This document shows positions 13,259 to 27,800 of a DNA stretch of 64,000 nucleotides, piece after piece (position 1 is the first letter of the stretch; each line of letters opens with the position of its first letter). The notes below the pieces were generated by a model. It was not told the origin of the DNA and did not search any database. It saw nothing but the letters and a program-made list of their open reading frames with translations. This DNA is from Lutraria lutraria (Eukaryota; Mollusca; Bivalvia; Venerida; Mactridae), in contig OZ026847.1 in the NCBI GenBank assembly GCA_964023205.1, forward strand, positions 34,971,913 through 35,035,912, given 5' to 3'. The translations under genes and the position numbers were made by a program.

Positions 13259-13557
13259 AGAGCTGTCACAGAGGTGACTTATACCCCCACTGCCGCTTTG
13301 ACACTAATACTGCAATAATACACTATATGGCCAAGTTCAGGGGGACATTACTCTGCAATGAATGAATAGCTGGACACAAAAAAATTGTATCTTGCACATC
13401 TACACTTCATGGTGACAACATATTTCAAGTTTCATTGCAATAACTTGCAATAAAAATGTGGAAGTAGTTCACTCCACAAACTTTATGCAGACGGACGGAC
13501 CGACCGACAGAGTGACTCCAATATACCTCCTCTCAAACTTTGTTTGTGGGGGTATAA
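13259..13557 (+). repeat. Dispersed repeat, AGAGCTGTC...GGGGGTATAA type, copy 1
   Basis: It starts AGAGCTGTCACAGAGGTGAC. Subterminal TTATACCCCCAC pairs with GTGGGGGTATAA at the end, and GACGGACGGACCGACCGACA sits near the 3' side. It matches a copy at 22597-22900, so it is a MITE-like or SINE-like family. Confidence 0.7.
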
Positions 13558-14938
13558 AAATGGTTTATAAGACCAGGTATCACAAAAATTATAATTTATG
13601 ATAAACACACTGATTCAAAAATGATGGAATTATTATTAAAGATGATTATTTGACCACAGCAGACACTGTCTCTGTATGAGCAAACTCATAGCATCCCATG
13701 TGAAGGTTTCAGTGCATAAATTTCAACACATATTCATTTTAATGCATGGTTCAAAAGAAACACAAGTTACTTTTACCCTTAGTTTATGAATATTTGTATT
13801 TGTTTTATAAATCCACGAAACAATATCATTAAAACAGATAACAAAAACAAACTGAGATTCAAAGATGATGAAAGGACGATTAGGTATAAAATTCAGTCAA
13901 TGAAAAACAGTAATTCATAATCAACATACTCAAGGTGTCTAATTACCTCAAAGCTTACACCAAGATATTAACACCTAGAAACAAAGTCAAAATATTTGTA
14001 ATTATAACCCAAAACATGCAGGATTAAAATTAATATATGAAACACCATTTCTGAATCACTATGGAAACACAATGGATATTTCATACAGTACTTAAAATAT
14101 GAATTTCAACACAAAGGCACATATATTATATCAAAGCACTGTAAGATAATTACAACATGTAATTATGCGTATAAATTTAATGAACACAGAGAGTTGGAGC
14201 TGGCCTTTATCTACACTACATACTTGCATACCCGAAATGTATTATTTCTGAAACGCATGCCCCGTTACAGTTAAAGTCATATAATAGTTACCAATTAAGG
14301 AATTAAATCTACTATTATTTACACAGAGTTGCTTACTATCAATATACAAACTACAGTTGCCTTCTTTATATGGTGTAGATATAAATCACATAGATACATG
14401 TACCATTATCCTTTATTATAGCGCTACTAGGCTAAAATTAATAAATAAAAAAAACAAGTGTTGGCAGACAAGTGATGATTTTATACCAAGAAGACACCAG
14501 CACCAACAGTCTTCAAGTTTAGGCCAATAGTCTATTAGTTGTAAGGATATATAGCCAACATTATAATTACATGTATATAGACAATGTTGTAATAAACAAG
14601 TAGAAATTTTACCATTTCCCAATAAAATCATTCTTTGGTGCCATTCTCTTGACAAGATCAAAACTATGAAACTATTTTGGATGAATCATATAAACTTGTA
14701 TTCTATCAAAGAGCATGCTTAGAAGACAAAGTAGGAAATGTGTTATCGATCTACCTACACAAAGTTTTAGGCCAAGTATCTAACCCTAAATATGACTTCT
14801 TTTTTCTTGCCTCATTTAAGTCTTGAACAAATGGAAGTAGGTCAGCAGTTCATACATTATAGATAAATGGTTGATAATCAAGCTTCTTGTAAAATTATTT
14901 TAAGGGTTTTCATTGGTCAGATTTCAGTAAACAAACTA
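13558..14938. other. Intergenic, nothing recognised
   Basis: AT-rich sequence downstream of the CCDC50-like stop. It may include part of that gene's 3' UTR: TTTATT at 14412-14417 is AATAAA on the minus strand, but it is far from the stop and weakly supported. Confidence 0.3.
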
Positions 14939-15041
14939 CAGTCAAATCTGTGTTAGCGGCCACCTGTCAATAAAGGCCACCTGTCAATAAAGGCCACATT
15001 TTGTCTTTCTCAAGGATGGACTTTGTTCACAGGTTTGACTG
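14939..15041. mobile_element. CAGTCAAACCTG-type MITE, 103 bp
   Basis: TA dinucleotides flank inverted ends CAGTCAAATCTGTG and CACAGGTTTGACTG, with AAAGGCCAC motifs inside. The TA duplication and size suggest a Tc1/mariner-mobilised MITE. Confidence 0.8.
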
Positions 15042-15646
15042 TAATTATGACTAATTATAAGTTTCATGAAATCAAAAGTAGTGATAAATACAGATACATG
15101 TATACTTGTCAATATACAACTGAACTGGATTCAAGTAACATACAAAACAAACATACAAACATTTGGTAACTGAAAAATATAACATTAATGAGTTAAGATA
15201 AATGAATGCCTGAAATAATATATTGTCAGAAAAAATCAGATGAAAATGTAAAAATAAATCATGTATAAATTTGGAATGAATTCTCTTAAATATGTTACAC
15301 ATTTCATATACATGTATATACTAATTTTCATGAGACATTCTGTTGACCAAGGAAGCCATGATGAACTTTTTACTCTTCATTAAATGTAGAAATATGGTGT
15401 GAACTGAACAAGACTATATGATCAGTTATTATATTGGTCAAAGGTTTTGTACAGTCAACATCTAGTGTTAAATGAAAAGTGGTAATAAACAAACCTAGTG
15501 TAAGCCAAGCAATCAATGGTTAAAAATGAAGCTTTTGGAGAAAGCAGGTGTCCAAACCATGACTTACCCTGAATAAAAATAAAAGTTTTCACAGAAATAT
15601 ATTAATTTAACAGGCAATGTACATTTCAACATTGACTACAAACTAT
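15042..15646 (-). other. Probable 3' UTR of the CCDC50-like gene
   Basis: This lies directly after the stop codon on the minus strand, is AT-rich and has no other feature. The cleavage site cannot be placed. Confidence 0.35.
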
Positions 15647-15831
15647 TCATTGTTGTTTACAATTATTTTTTTGCTTATCACTAAGTTGTTGTTGTTGTTG
15701 TCGTCCAGGCTTTCGTTGTCGTTCACCCATACTGCGTTTCTGACCTTGAACAGGCACAAAAGGTGAGACAACTCCAGGTCCATCGTCATGGAAACTCTCC
15801 CCTCTCGACGATACTGTATTAATTGTTCGGT
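15647..15831 (-). CDS. CCDC50: CCDC50-like exon 14 (terminal)
   Basis: Acceptor TATTTTCAG. Encodes RTINTVSSRGESFHDDGPGV through a glutamine run to TGA at 15647-15649. Phase 1 in, so it accepts either exon 12 or exon 13. Confidence 0.8.
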
Positions 15832-18800
15832 CTGAAAATATAAATACCGGTAATAAGTTTATCTGAATAAGTCAGCAAAACAATAAACAGGTCTTTATAG
15901 CAGACAATTACAACAAGCGGAAAAATCTTATCATAAAATGTGTGTTGTCAATGTGGATGAACTTATGACAACTTGGAGACAAATGGCAATCTTAAAGGTA
16001 CATCCTTTCACATACAGTATATGCAGTAACTGTTGCATGTATTTCATTTTTCCATAGGCTTAGACTTCATGCTTTCTTTTGTTTTACCTTTTCTACATTG
16101 TTGCAAAAACACTTGTGGTAAAATAATACCAATCCAGGATTCAAGTTCATGATACGTCTTTATTTGTATAAATTGTGCATATTTTCTATTCCAGCAAAAC
16201 ACACAAAAAGAAACAGAATACTTATTTAATAAGGGGTATGATTGGTCGCTCATCAGAAAAAACTTTTTTTTGATGAAGTCTTCCTTCAAAGCAGACACAA
16301 ATGTATTTTAAAAAACAACAAAGAATATTTCGAATATTTAAACATCCAATAATGACACCCATCTCTAGTAATCAATACAATAATAAGGAATTTCCGAAAT
16401 AATTAATTAGAACTCCCTTCCCCACCTGGTAGATGTGAATTCATATGTCATACCTAACAGACAATTATTCAGACAACAAAAACACAAAAAAGAACAGAAA
16501 CAATTACATATACATAAACTAACACACTCATGTGCATACTATACCAGTCTATGGTGAAATTTCTACTTAAACTCTTAAACTAGGCTAATGTTAAAAATCT
16601 CCATTTACCATTATTTGGTGAGACAAAATATTACATCAGTATAAAGTGAAACATGATTCCATACCAGTCTACAGAGTAACATGATTTTATACCAGTCTAC
16701 GGTGAAACATGATTTTATACCAGTCTACAGTGAAACATGATTTTAGACCAGTCTATTGTGAAACATGATTTTATACCAGTCTACGGTGTAACATGATTTT
16801 ATACCAGTCTACGGTGAAACATGATTTTATACCAGTCTATGGTGAAACATGATTTTATACCAGTCTACAGTGTAACATGATTTTATACCAGTCTATGGTG
16901 AAACATGATTTTATATCAGTCTATAGTGAAACATGATTTTATACCTGTCTATAGAGTACATATTTCTACCCAAACTAGAATACCACAAAAAATATTCCTA
17001 GTAGTCTACAGACCCTACAGTAATACACCTCCTAATATAGGTGAACAGTCATTTTTAACCAGTCTATTGTGATATCTTTCTAAACCAGTCTATTGTGATA
17101 TCTTTCTAAACCAGTCTATGGTGAAACATTTTTCTAAACCAGCCTATGGTGAAATATTTTTCTAAACAAGTCTATGGTGAAACATCTTTCTAAACCAGTC
17201 TATTGTGATATCTTTCTAAACCAGTCTATGGTGAAACATTTTTCTAAACCAGCCTATGGTGAAATATTTTTCTAAACCAGTCTATGGTGAAACATCTTTC
17301 TAAACCAGTCCATGGTGAAACATCTAAATCACTGTGAAATGCAAATACCTCTAGTACATGAATACATGTTTGAAATAATGCTGGATCTATTAACTTTACG
17401 ATACAGACTGCCTCTCCTAATACTACCAGTCATACCAGGATCCCATTGTAAATCAAACCAGTCTGTTTTATAATACACAGAGAATATACTCATCTTATAT
17501 CAATATCATCATGCTATATAATGGTTATAACAAAATATAATATATGTAATATAAACATCAAAACAACATACAACATCATTATTTTCATGACAAGTTAAAA
17601 GAGGAAAATAAATATGTTTGTACAATAATAAAAAGAAAATCTTGTCAAAGTTACAGCTTGGATAAATGATCATGTAAATAAACAATCAATGCATCATATA
17701 ACATTAAATATAGTAAGTTCAGTGACCTAATGTTACTGACTTTTCTTGTCTCTATGTTAGTTAGTTAATACTGATCTGAAAACTGAAATAAATCAATGAG
17801 CACAAAATGAAAAGAATTTAATGAAAGCTATCATAAAGTAGGCAAAAAATGACAATCAAGTAAAGCGAGGGAGCTAGGCAAGCATTTAAGATATAATTTA
17901 ATGTCCCTATAGCCTGAATTTTTTTCTCAGAATGAAATAGACAGATTTTATAAAAGTTAATTATTTTTATAGGTTTCAATGATAATTAATGATTTTACTT
18001 TGAGATTTTTGTCCCTTTAAATATGCACTAAAGTGTATGAGAGAAGTCAAGATTTCAAGATTAAAGTAAACAAAGATCCATTTCAATGAAAAAGATACAT
18101 TCAAATATACAGAGACAACGATATCATAGATTCTCTTTCCCACTACACAAAGTACTAAAAAACCAAAGTCAATCAAATCAAATCAAATTAATTACAGTAT
18201 CATTGTATGTTTATTAATTGTAGTTACTTGTTTCAATGCATAGTGGACATGTTTACAGTAAGATAAACATAAACAAGAGCTCCACATGTAGTGCCAACAC
18301 TCGTCTGTTCACTGGCTTAGTGAGATCTATCCACCTATGTTGCTAACTCTTATAGTTTCTGAGTTATGAGCTACATAAAAGTTTCTGCATGACACAGACG
18401 CCACAGTAATCACAATAGCTTGACTTTTTCTTTGAAAACAGACAAGCTAAGTAGAGAAGATGAGAGAAGATAGAAGAAGCATTCCACAACAAACTGCAGC
18501 CAACATTCCGTGTTATAACTTTTACCTTTAGTCAGTATTTCATGTTGGTTCATATGTAAACGAGATAGACTACCTCGACGTAAACTCCCTCGTACACTAG
18601 GGTCCCATTCTATCTCTACCCAGTCTGGTTAGTAAAATATAAGTGGTTACACAAGAGGGTTATTTAATTCAGAATGACAAAGTAACTCTGAAGTACATAC
18701 AGTCAAACCTGTATTAGCGGCCTTCTCCGAATAAAGGCCACCTGTCAATAAAGGCCACATTTTGTCTGTCCTAAGGGAAGCCTTTGTTAACAGGTTTGAC

Positions 18801-21800
18801 TGTATAATAAATTCATGCAATGTTTATTTCTCCTGTTGTGAATTTTTACTTGATTCCTTACATTTTACTTATATATGTCATATATAGTAAAATCCCAATT
18901 AGTGACCCCTCAATGAACTTAACATAATAATGACTAATTATGTTTGGACCAGTTTAAATATTTCCTCACACCACAGGCTTCTTAATATTAAAATGGAATA
19001 GCAATTCTCAGAATTATATCAAATATTAAAATGGAATAGCAATTCTCAGAATTATATCAAATATTAAAATGGAATAGCAATTCTCAGAATTATATCAAAT
19101 TTTAAAATGGAATAGCAATTTTCAGAATTATATCAAATATTAAAATGGAATAGCAATTTTCAGAATTATATCAAATATTAAAATGGAATAGCAATTCTCA
19201 GAATTATATCAAATATTAAAATGGAATAGCAATTCTCAGAATTATATCAAATATTAAAATGGAATAGCAATTCTCAGAATTATATCAAATATTAAAATGG
19301 AATAGCAATTCTCAGAATTATATCAAATATTAAAATGGAATAGCAATTCTCACAATTATATCAAATATTAAAATGGAATAGCAATTCTCACAATTATATC
19401 AAATATTAAAATGGAATAGCAATTCTCAGAATTATATCAAATATTAAAATGGAATAGCAATTCTCAGAATTATATCAAATATTAAAATGGAATAGCAATT
19501 TTCAGAATTTTATCAAACATTAAAATGGAATAGCAATTCTCAGAATTATATCAAATATTAAAATGGAATAGCAATTCTCAGAATTATATCAAATATTCAG
19601 GTTAAATTGAAAAATCTGATTGATGTTAACCTTATTAAAATATCATGAGTGGGAAGACAAAACCAGTTTGCAATTTTAGAATATGTATATATATATAATA
19701 CCTATGTAATGTTAAATATTTCTTATCACTACTTATCACTTATCATATATATTGTAATCTAAGTCTCTGATAATATATAAATATATATGTAAGTACATCA
19801 GAGATTACTGATATTGTCACAATCTAGATTTTATTGTCAAATTTTAGTTATTTAGCATTTAAGCACAAGCATTTAGTGACTCAGAGATTTATTAGTAATT
19901 ATATAATGTCTATAAACATAAGTAATTATAATTATACAGTCATGTATTCATATCTACAAACAAATAAACAACAAACATTAGATAATGTAACATTAAGTAG
20001 GTAACTATGAATTTAGACAATCCTCTTGTTAATGTAATTAATACTTGTTTCTCTACCCTAATAATAATATCAAATGAATCACATGACCTAATCACATGAC
20101 TCTATCACATGACCTATTCACATGACGTATTCACATGACCCTATGATTGACTAACCTTCTTGTGGCATAGATCTACCTCCATGGTTGATTACTTGTTGTC
20201 TACTGTCAGTATTTGTATCATTTCTACGAGTATAAGTTGGATCAATGGCAGCAGCGATGTTAAAGTTAAAAGGATCACTGACAGCATAGTGAGAACCTCC
20301 ATCAGTACTTGTGTTATGTGGAGGAGACCGCGACATCCTGAAACATGGAAAACATGGAGAGGTTACTGATCTAAACATGAAAATATACTGATCATAAATA
20401 TTGTTTCAAGTATGGTACAAGACTAGAAATTAAATTTCCAAGATGTAATATTAATGGAAGATATCAATAAAGGCCCAGACATAACAAAGCAGGAATGAAC
20501 AATTTTAGTTTATGTAACACTCAAGTTTGTGAACAAAGGTTGCCACTGAGAGAGAAGAATACATTTTATATACTTAAACTAGACATTATTTTACCAACAT
20601 TGTTGTCTACACTTACCCACGATAAGGGAATGTCTCCTCACTATGGTAACTACCAGGAGGTGACGGTGAATCAGGAATGTATCGATCTTCATCTGACTGT
20701 AAACGCCCTCTAGTGGCATCGGGAGGATGTGAGGCCAACCAGCGTTCAACGTCAGGCATTTCCTGCGCAGGAAGTTGAGAAGGATGAATATTTTGTGAAT
20801 GTTTTGATCCATGAACATTATTTTTCACTTTTTGCACATTTTGTTTATTTTGTTTATTTTGTTTGATCTCATGTGACTGTTTTGCACTGTTGTTCAGAAT
20901 ATTATCACTTGAAGCTTGGCGATTTGAACTTGATCTGGGTCCTGGAATAGCTTGATTTCTTTGATCAGCTGAATGCATAGGAGTCAAATATTCTTCCGAG
21001 GAACCCAGACTGTGAGGACTTAAGTCTACAGGATCATTTTGTTCTGGTCCATTCTCCATTGACTGAATGAAACTATTACGTCGGTATCTACGATGATCAT
21101 GTTCCTGGTTACGAGGTGGAAGTGCTGGCGGACGTTGAGCGGCTTCCTGTTGGTAAAATTAGAAATGAACATAAAATAAACCTAACGAACAAAACTAATT
21201 CTGTAAAAGGCTGAACGCCCACTATGCTGTATATTGAACATGGAAAATACCTACAACCTAAAAAGCTGCCATGCTATCAAACATTGATTACTTTTATTTA
21301 TTACATGTACAGTAAAACCTCGATTATCCGAACTTTGATTATCTGAAAACCTGGTCTTATCCGAAATGAAATTTCGGTCCTGAATTTCCCTCTATATATT
21401 TCAATGTAAATAAACCTCGATTTTCCGAATCGTCTTATCCGAATACCATGGGTTATCCGAAGTGATAAACAGGTCCCCACAATCATCCAAACATGTATTT
21501 TCACACCTGTTATCCAAAGTCGACAATTAACTCTGATCGATCAGACAAGTTCTTTAACGTGTCAAAAGTTGTGAACAACAATTATTTAAACAAAGGATTG
21601 TCCGTTTGGATCATGGGAACACAATTATATGGACTAGGTAAGATCGTTTTTATTCGCTTGATTTATAAATTGCATCATAATTTCACTTTAATAAGCAGCT
21701 AACATTAAAAATGTTCATTTTATATTTTGAAGTTTGTTAAATTGACAAACAATACACATGACCAATATAAATTACCAGCACTCGATTTCAAAATTATTCC

Positions 21801-24800
21801 AATTTCGGAAAATGAATACAAACACGATAAGCTAAGATATCTTAGGACGACAATGATTTGTGTGACGCTCGTAAGTGTTTGTGACTATAGCAATAAAATG
21901 AAACTTCTCATTCAATTTTCTGATTGTAATTTACTTAAACAGTGTACTTATTCTATATCACGTGAATATTTCATTTCATGATTTAATCCTATCGATGGAT
22001 TAATGTGCTTTGTAACATGACATGTGCTACCGTTTGGGTATTCATTTGCATTTGTAGTTCCACTTTGGGATCCTCATGACTTTGACGAATAAATAATGGT
22101 ACAAACTACTCATACATGTGTTTTTGCGTTAAACATACACGTTAATCTTATGTATTTTCTTGTAAATAAAATATGAATTATAACACATAAATTTTTTTAT
22201 TATTATATATAGATACGTGTACGCCATATATATGGGAGTGATCTCCCTTTATTTTCATACAGTTGTCTAAATTTCCCTTACCCTGGGTTATCCAAAACCC
22301 CGGATTATCCACAGTAATTTTTTGGTCCTGACGACTTCGGACAATCGGGGTTTTATTGTACTTATATTTATTACTTTAAAACTAAATTTTATTTCAAACA
22401 ATAGCATTTCAACAGGGTTTCGCTGTAACTATTTCCCAACAAATACTTTGAAACAATATAAGTAACTTTTCTTAGATCACTACTTGCTAATAATATTTGA
22501 CCATGACAAATAAGGTTTCATACAGGCTAACACCATCTATGTCAAATTTTACAAACATAATCACCAGTCTGAGAATAATCTGTTTTAATGAAAACTAGAG
22601 CTGTCTCAGAGGTGACTAATACCCCCACCCGGCTTTGACACTAAGAATGCAATAGTACACTATACGGCTAAGTTCAAGGGAACATAATTCTGCAATGAGT
22701 GAATCGCTGGGCATGAAAATTGTGTCTTGCACATCTACACTTGATGTTGATACCATATTTCAAGTTTCATTGCAATCGCTTAAAGAATGTGGAAGTAGTT
22801 CACTCCACAAACTTTTATGCCGACAGGCCGACCGACCAACGACAGACTGACAGAGTGACTCCAATATACCCCCTGTCAAACTTCATTTACGGGGGGATAA
22901 CAAAAAAAAGAGAAAAAATTTGTATCATCAATCATGAATTTAACCATAATGGTTTTTGATACTCAAATAATACTAAAATGTCATTTTTTCTTAATAAATC
23001 GATGTTCAAATTTATATTTAAATGATTCTGGAATGATTTATTCAGAGACAATATTAACTTGACCTGCGCTCTCTTTAAATCCTGTTGTTGTTTCCATTTC
23101 TGCTTCGCTTTCTTCAATCTAATCTTCTCTTGTTCTTCAATTATCTGTGCTAGTCTTTGATCTTGTTCTTCTATCTCACGGAGTTTTGTTCTGTCAACTT
23201 CAGCCTTGGATCTCTGTGTAAATAAAAACAAGAGGGCCAAGATGAACTGGTGACCTAGTTTTTGACCCCAGACGACCTATGTTCGAATTTGTCTTACATA
23301 TCATTAAGACAAACAGTCTGACTAGGTTTGGTGAAGATACGATCAAAATTTGACATCTACAGTGTTAATAAGGTTTTCCTAAGATTTGACCTTGTGACCT
23401 GGTTTTTGACCCTAGGTGACCCATATTTGTACTTGTCCTTAATATCATTAAGACAAACAATCTGACAAGGTTTGGCCTTGTGACCCAGTTTTTGAACCCG
23501 GCTGACCCATGTTCATCCTTGACCCACATATCATTGAGGCAAACATTTGGACAAAGTTTGGTGAAGATCCAATTAAAACTGTGACATCTACAGTGTTAAC
23601 AAAGTTTTCCTAAGATTTGACCTGGTGACCTAGTTATTGACCCCAGATGACCCATATTTATACTTGACCGTTATATCATTAAAACAAACGATTTGACAAA
23701 GTTTGGTGAAGATCCAATAATAACTGTGAAATCTACAGTGTTAACATGGTTTTTCATAAGATTTGACCTAGCGACCTAGTTTTTGACCCAAGATGACCCA
23801 TGTTCGAAGTCGTCCAAGATATTATGAAGACAAACATTCTGACAAGGTTTCATGATCATCCAATCAAAACAGTGACTTCTAGAGTGTTCACAAGGTTTTC
23901 CAGCAATTTGCCCTAGTGACCTAATTTTACTACAGAAATTACCCATTTTCAAACTTGACCTACATATTATTAAAATAAACATTCTGACAAAGTTTCATGA
24001 AGATAAATTCAAAACAGTGATTTCTAAAGTGTTCACAAGGTTTTCCCTTATTTGGCCCTGGTGACATAGTTTTTGACCCCAAATGGCCCAATATCGAACT
24101 GGTCCGAGATTTTGTTGATATTAACGTTCTGACCCAGTTTTGCTAAAATTGAGCCAAAAATGTGGCCCCTAGTGTGGTCACAACAAAAAGTTTGACGACG
24201 CACGACGCAGGACGCCGGACGGAGAGTGATCCTAATAGCTCACTTTGTCACTTTGTGACATGTGAGCTAATAAACCAGAAATAAACCTTATATCACAGCA
24301 ACACAAAACACACTATTTTAGTGGATTTCATTTCTGCTGCTGATCAAACTCATTAACTGTGTTATAACATAGGCAAGTGACAATACTTAATGTTTTTTTT
24401 TTTTAAAATATGTGCATTTTTTGGCTGATATTCATTGAAGCAAAACCTCATCAAACAGAACTATATTACAATATCTTTGTCTTTAAGAATAAAGTGATCT
24501 GACTGGTTGATGAAGAATATAGTGATCTGATTGGTTAATGAAGACGTTCAGTTTACCTTATGTTCTTGTTCCTGAAGAAGTTTGGCTAGTTCTTCATCTT
24601 GCATTTCTTGAACAGCTTGTCTGTGAGAAGGATCGACGTGTTCAGGTAGATTGTAGAAATCAGAGAAATCTCCGTCATCCTCAATTCTACCACCAGGTGT
24701 CACTCTGAGGTAGATTCAAAATTATACAATCAAGAAATTATACAGCAGTCATCCAAGATAATTTTCTCTAAATAAGACAAAATTAAGTTGTCAAAAACTG

Positions 24801-27800
24801 TAAGAAATGTACTTCATGTTTCATGTATCACTGTACATGTAGAGTAGTTCTAACCTGGTATAATCACTTCCTTGGGATCAAAGTAATAATTTGACAATAT
24901 CCATTTTATACTAAATTCATATAACAAAACTTCATTACAAACTATTCATATGAAACAAATTTCTGTACTACATGTACATAGTATTACACATACTGGATGT
25001 GTTTCATTGTACACTAAGTTTTACCAGACAAATAAATGATACATCAACAGACATATATTACTGTAAATCACTTTATATTCGCGTGATCTTTATTTCGCGT
25101 TTTTACCCACCCTGAATATATTCGCGTATTTATGAATTCGCGTCTGAAGGCTCTTAATTTACATTTCGCGAAGGCTTTGAATTATAAAATAAATAAATAG
25201 ATAAATAAAACGGGTGAAACTTATATCATGCATTACCTGTAAAAATTAACCGTCAAAACCTGTTACAATCTTGAATATAGAAAAGTGACAAACTGTCCGT
25301 TAATCCCTATTGTTATCTTAAGAAATGTAATTAAATCTCCAGATCATTATACCAAACATGGTCCAACAGGCAACACGCACAATGTTTGTTTGTTTGATGT
25401 GTTTAGGACACACCAATTAGCACAACTCCATAATTATTATGTTAACGAAACACAATATACATGTATAGTGTACATACAGACAAGTGGTATGTTTCTTTAT
25501 CAGTATGTCTACACATTTAATAATGAAAGTTTCGGACAATGATCTTCGGATAGTAATTACGTTATTTTAATAAATTTACGCGGATTTATGAATTCGCGAA
25601 GCCTTCCATTCGCGAATATTAGCGAAAATAAAAACATCGCGAAAAATACCAGATTTACAGTAACTAAACATACTGTTAACATTGATAAGCTCCATATAAA
25701 TAATTAGAGTTAATTACCACTGATTACTCTAAGATTTCACATTTTATTAAATGAAGGCTAACAACTTACCTCCCCTACACCATTGTCATCATTTGGGTTT
25801 TTATCATAATATTTTATTGGAATCAAATTTATAAATTTTCACATTTTCTAAATGAATCGGTTAGTACAAGCTGGTATGAGAGTATATACATGTACAGAGG
25901 AATTCACCTTTTTTGGTTCTGTACACAGGGTGATGCCACTGTGCTACAGTGATGTCATGGTACAAATTTATAACATGAATCAAGGGTATTCCAACACATC
26001 AGCAGAAGTTTTCCTTAAGTTTTCCTGTAAGAGGCTAAAGCTTGATTGACGGATGCTTTCCATGTTCATTTCCAACATCAATAATGCTGTATTTGGGATT
26101 TCTATAATTTTCTTTTCTAAGCAGTCAATCTGGCTGCCTCTAATTAGTGGCTACATTTAGGAAATTACATGTAATACACAAAGCTGAAACCTGACACCAA
26201 AGTTTAGTAAATGTTGTAGACTGTAAGTTACAGAAATCTGATAATTTCTTCTATAAAGCAATTAATGACATAAAAAAGTGTCATACGAGAAAAAAATGAA
26301 CAAACAAGTTAATGAAATAAAATATCAACAATATCTAACACCAGATATGTTTGGTAAAAAGATTTGCTCCTGGTGGGAATGACACATACCTTCATTATTT
26401 TTCTTTTTTTAATTGAGTAAGTACATTCTTTTTTACATAAAACAGGACAGACTAATTTTTGTTCATTTCATTTACAAATCTGTATCAGTTCAGATTCAGA
26501 CTTGATATAAGACTGGATTATCACATTTCTGTAACTACAACAAAATGTCTCTGGTTTACCATTTATACAGAAGGGTATTAAATATAATGTTTTGTAAGTA
26601 CTCCTTTAATGTAGGGATTCAAATCCATTAATTCTCTACTAATTTTTGAGGTAGTTGGATTTAACATTGCACCAACACCCAGGGTATGGCTTTCCCCCCC
26701 CCAGATTTTCACAACAAAGAAAGACTCCAGGCATACACCTGGGTAGAACTACAGACTTTCTGTAAGCTATCCAGACAGCTTCCTCACATTAGAATTGTTT
26801 TGTAGAATTCAAAGTCACAAAGGTGAGAGACCAATAACTGAATAGTTAAACATACATAGTATAGAATATGATGATCTTGTGAAGTCACTAAAACTGACTT
26901 GTAAACCAGAGACTCATGTTTACAACATACAGTGTTAGTATCTAATTCAACTACCTGGTATACCTCAAAGCAGCACCTCCATTTTGAAGATTCATATCAG
27001 TAAACTGTTCATCTAGATCCTCGACACTATCTGTGAAATAAATACAAATAAATCCTGATATTGACACCTTCATAAGGAACAAACAATTTGATCTTAATAA
27101 TAAAACGGACATGTTATGACTGCCAACTAAGTGTCCAGGAACATTGTACTGTTTTAAGCAAAGTTAACACAATTTAATGACCCCACGTCGGGACCTCAAA
27201 ATGTGTGTTCTATATTTAGAAAGTAAAATAAAAACATGTCGAAATATTGGACTTGAACCTAGCTTCCTGCAGGTAGTAGGGAGTTATCTAGTGTCAAATG
27301 TAAACAGTTTTTAAGATATTGTAAAAAATGTGCAAAGTGTCCGGTCATAGGTCGCCAACCAGTAGGGTTAGGTTTGGACTCATAATTCTTATGTTTGCAA
27401 TCATTTGTGTCAAAAAAACAATTCTCAGCTGAGAAAATACTGTAATATGTCTACTCTGATTTTGATGTGACACATGTATCTACATACAATCTTAAATGAA
27501 TGTCTTAAGTCTTTTCTCAGTCATATAGTTATACAGATACATAAAGGTAAAGTTATATGAAGAAGTCATATAGTAATACAAATACATAAAGATAAAGTTA
27601 TATGAAGAAGTCAAATAGTTATACAGATACATAAAGGTAAAGTTATATGAAGAAGACATATAGTTATACAGATACACAAAGATAAAGTTATATGAAGAAG
27701 ACATATAGTTATACAGATACATAAAGATAAAGTTATATGAAGAAGACATATAGTTATACAGATACATAAAGATAAAGTTATATGAAGAAGTCATATAGTT

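Noticed and set aside
21493..21981. Possible transposase remnants in the pogo-like element
   Set aside because: The two frames of 69 and 84 codons show no DDE or helix-turn-helix features that I can recognise.
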